Assembly (NCBI GenBank): GCA_902801415.1
Contig: CADCIK010000004.1
Location: 47,701 to 111,700 of the forward strand
DNA length: 64,000 bases
Direction: 5' to 3'
Source of the DNA: an uncultured Lachnospiraceae bacterium
Lineage (GTDB): Bacteria; Bacillota; Clostridia; Lachnospirales; Lachnospiraceae
Part shown: piece after piece, positions 63,136 through 64,000 of the stretch
Numbering within the stretch: the first letter of the stretch is position 1
Layout of the letters: the number at the start of each line of letters is the position of its first letter
Translations under genes and position numbers: made by a program
Notes under the pieces: model-generated
The model's database searches: none
What the model saw: only the letters and a program-made list of their open reading frames with translations
What the model was told of the DNA's origin: nothing

Positions 63136-64000
63136 TCAGACGTTGAAGCGGAACAGGATGACGTCGCCGTCTCTGACGACATATTCCTTGCCCTCCATGC
63201 CCACAAGGCCTTTCTCTCTCGCCGCTGCAAGGGATCCCTCCCTCAGAAGCACTTCATAGTTGACGACTTCCGCCTTGATGAATCCGCGCTCGAAATCGCT
63301 GTGGATCTTGCCGGCCGCCTGCGGCGCTTTTGTACCGATCCTGATCGTCCACGCCCTGCATTCATCCTCTCCTGCAGTCAGGAAGCTCATAAGTCCCAGC
63401 GTTCGGTAACTTGCGCTGATCAGCTTATCGAGACCCGACTCCGAGATGCCCAGGTCCTCCAGGAACATGGCCTTCTCCTCGTCATCGAGTTCCGCGATCT
63501 CCGACTCGATCTTGGCGCAGATCACGAAGACTTCCGATCCGGTCTGAGCCGCATACTCACGCACTTTCGCGACGCCTTCGTTGGATGCGCCGTCATCCAT
63601 GAGATCATCCTCCGAGACATTCGCGGCATAGATCACAGGCTTCGCTGTCAAAAGATTGTAGCCCGCAAACCACTTCTCTTCCTCTTCACCCGCAAGTTCC
63701 ATGGAAGAGGCAGGCTTTCCTTCCTCCAGATGCTCCTTGACACGTTTGAGGAGCGCCATTTCACGGCCGGCCTCCTTATCCATCTTGGCTGTGCGGGCCA
63801 CTTTGGAGATCCTGCGCTCGAGCACTTCCAGATCAGCGAAGATCAGTTCAAGGTTTATGGTCTCAATATCGCGGACCGGATCCACGGATCCGTCTACGTG
63901 TACGACATTCTCATCCTCAAAGCAGCGGACCACGTGTACGATCGCGTCCACCTCGCGGATATTGGCCAGAAACTGGTTTCCGAGGCCTTCACCCTTGGAG
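63136..64000 (-). CDS. ychF: Ribosome-associated ATPase YchF, C-terminal part (5' end beyond window)
   Basis: OBG-family protein that prefers ATP. The window holds the last 288 codons. Visible: [58 protein letters not shown], a coiled-coil insertion, then the TGS domain ([44 protein letters not shown]...DVILFRFNV). The P-loop lies outside. Ends at a strong terminator. Confidence 0.96.
   Translation of the reverse strand, partial: SKGEGLGNQFLANIREVDAIVHVVRCFEDENVVHVDGSVDPVRDIETINLELIFADLEVLERRISKVARTAKMDKEAGREMALLKRVKEHLEEGKPASSMELAGEEEEKWFAGYNLLTAKPVIYAANVSEDDLMDDGASNEGVAKVREYAAQTGSEVFVICAKIESEIAELDDEEKAMFLEDLGISESGLDKLISASYRTLGLMSFLTAGEDECRAWTIRIGTKAPQAAGKIHSDFERGFIKAEVVNYEVLLREGSLAAAREKGLVGMEGKEYVVRDGDVILFRFNV

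Overview
The window looks like a GC-rich member of the Clostridia, most likely Lachnospiraceae. I infer this from gene order and family variants, not from a database search. Pointers are secG-rnr-smpB-ssrA, the ackA-rpmF-plsX-acpP-rnc-smc-ftsY and ylxM-ffh-rpsP-khpA-rimM-trmD-rplS-rbgA-lepB-rnhB-yraN runs, a reduced mraZ-to-ftsZ division cluster, ZapA, a long PRPP synthetase and an FeoA-FeoB fusion. Coding is dense and mostly on the minus strand. I see no prophage, transposase, CRISPR array or rRNA.

Layout. 1-3.5 kb: trans-translation and RNA decay (5' part of tmRNA, smpB, rnr, secG). 3.5-11.1 kb, minus: ruvA-ruvB-zapA-U32 protein-SEDS protein-penicillin-binding protein. 11.3-14.9 kb, plus: two tandem small/large aconitase-family isomerase pairs (leuD-leuC, then leuD-leuC). 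14.9-15.8 kb: a gene-free stretch with two convergent, homologous structured-RNA elements sharing one bidirectional terminator. 15.8-21.2 kb, minus: tyrS, ilvB, two different ilvN, ilvC. 21.3-24.4 kb: gpsA, plsY, der. 24.6-25.9 kb, plus: PRPP synthetase. 26-43.7 kb, minus: an almost unbroken run for RNA processing, ribosome assembly, SRP targeting, lipid synthesis and chromosome structure. 43.9-52.9 kb: tmcAL, feoAB, fruK, a three-domain ADP-ribose protein, a Cof-type HAD phosphatase and a degenerate FtsK-like protein. 53-61.8 kb, minus: tRNA-Ala(CGC) and the division cluster ftsZ-divIB-ftsW-mraY-PBP-ftsL-rsmH-mraZ. The window ends with lgt and the 3' part of ychF.

How the genes work together. 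Leucine, isoleucine and valine synthesis converges on the RNA-element region from both sides: leuDCDC runs rightward, ilvBNNC runs leftward, and each operon's 3' side holds one copy of the RNA element. Two SEDS/PBP pairs are present, one in the ruv-zapA operon and one in the division cluster. The division cluster keeps mraY but has no murE, murF, murD, murG or ftsA here. It starts with a clear promoter followed by three 10-bp-spaced MraZ-type repeats.

Most unusual points: (1) the paired covarying RNA elements at 14976-15220 and 15455-15684; (2) an FtsK-family protein that has lost the Walker A lysine and the Walker B aspartate, next to a small cluster of DnaA-box-like sites; (3) an ADP-ribosylglycohydrolase/SseB-like/macrodomain fusion; (4) a membrane-anchored GH25-like protein whose catalytic D-x-E is R-x-Q; (5) a promoter that predicts a nearly leaderless ylxM-ffh mRNA.
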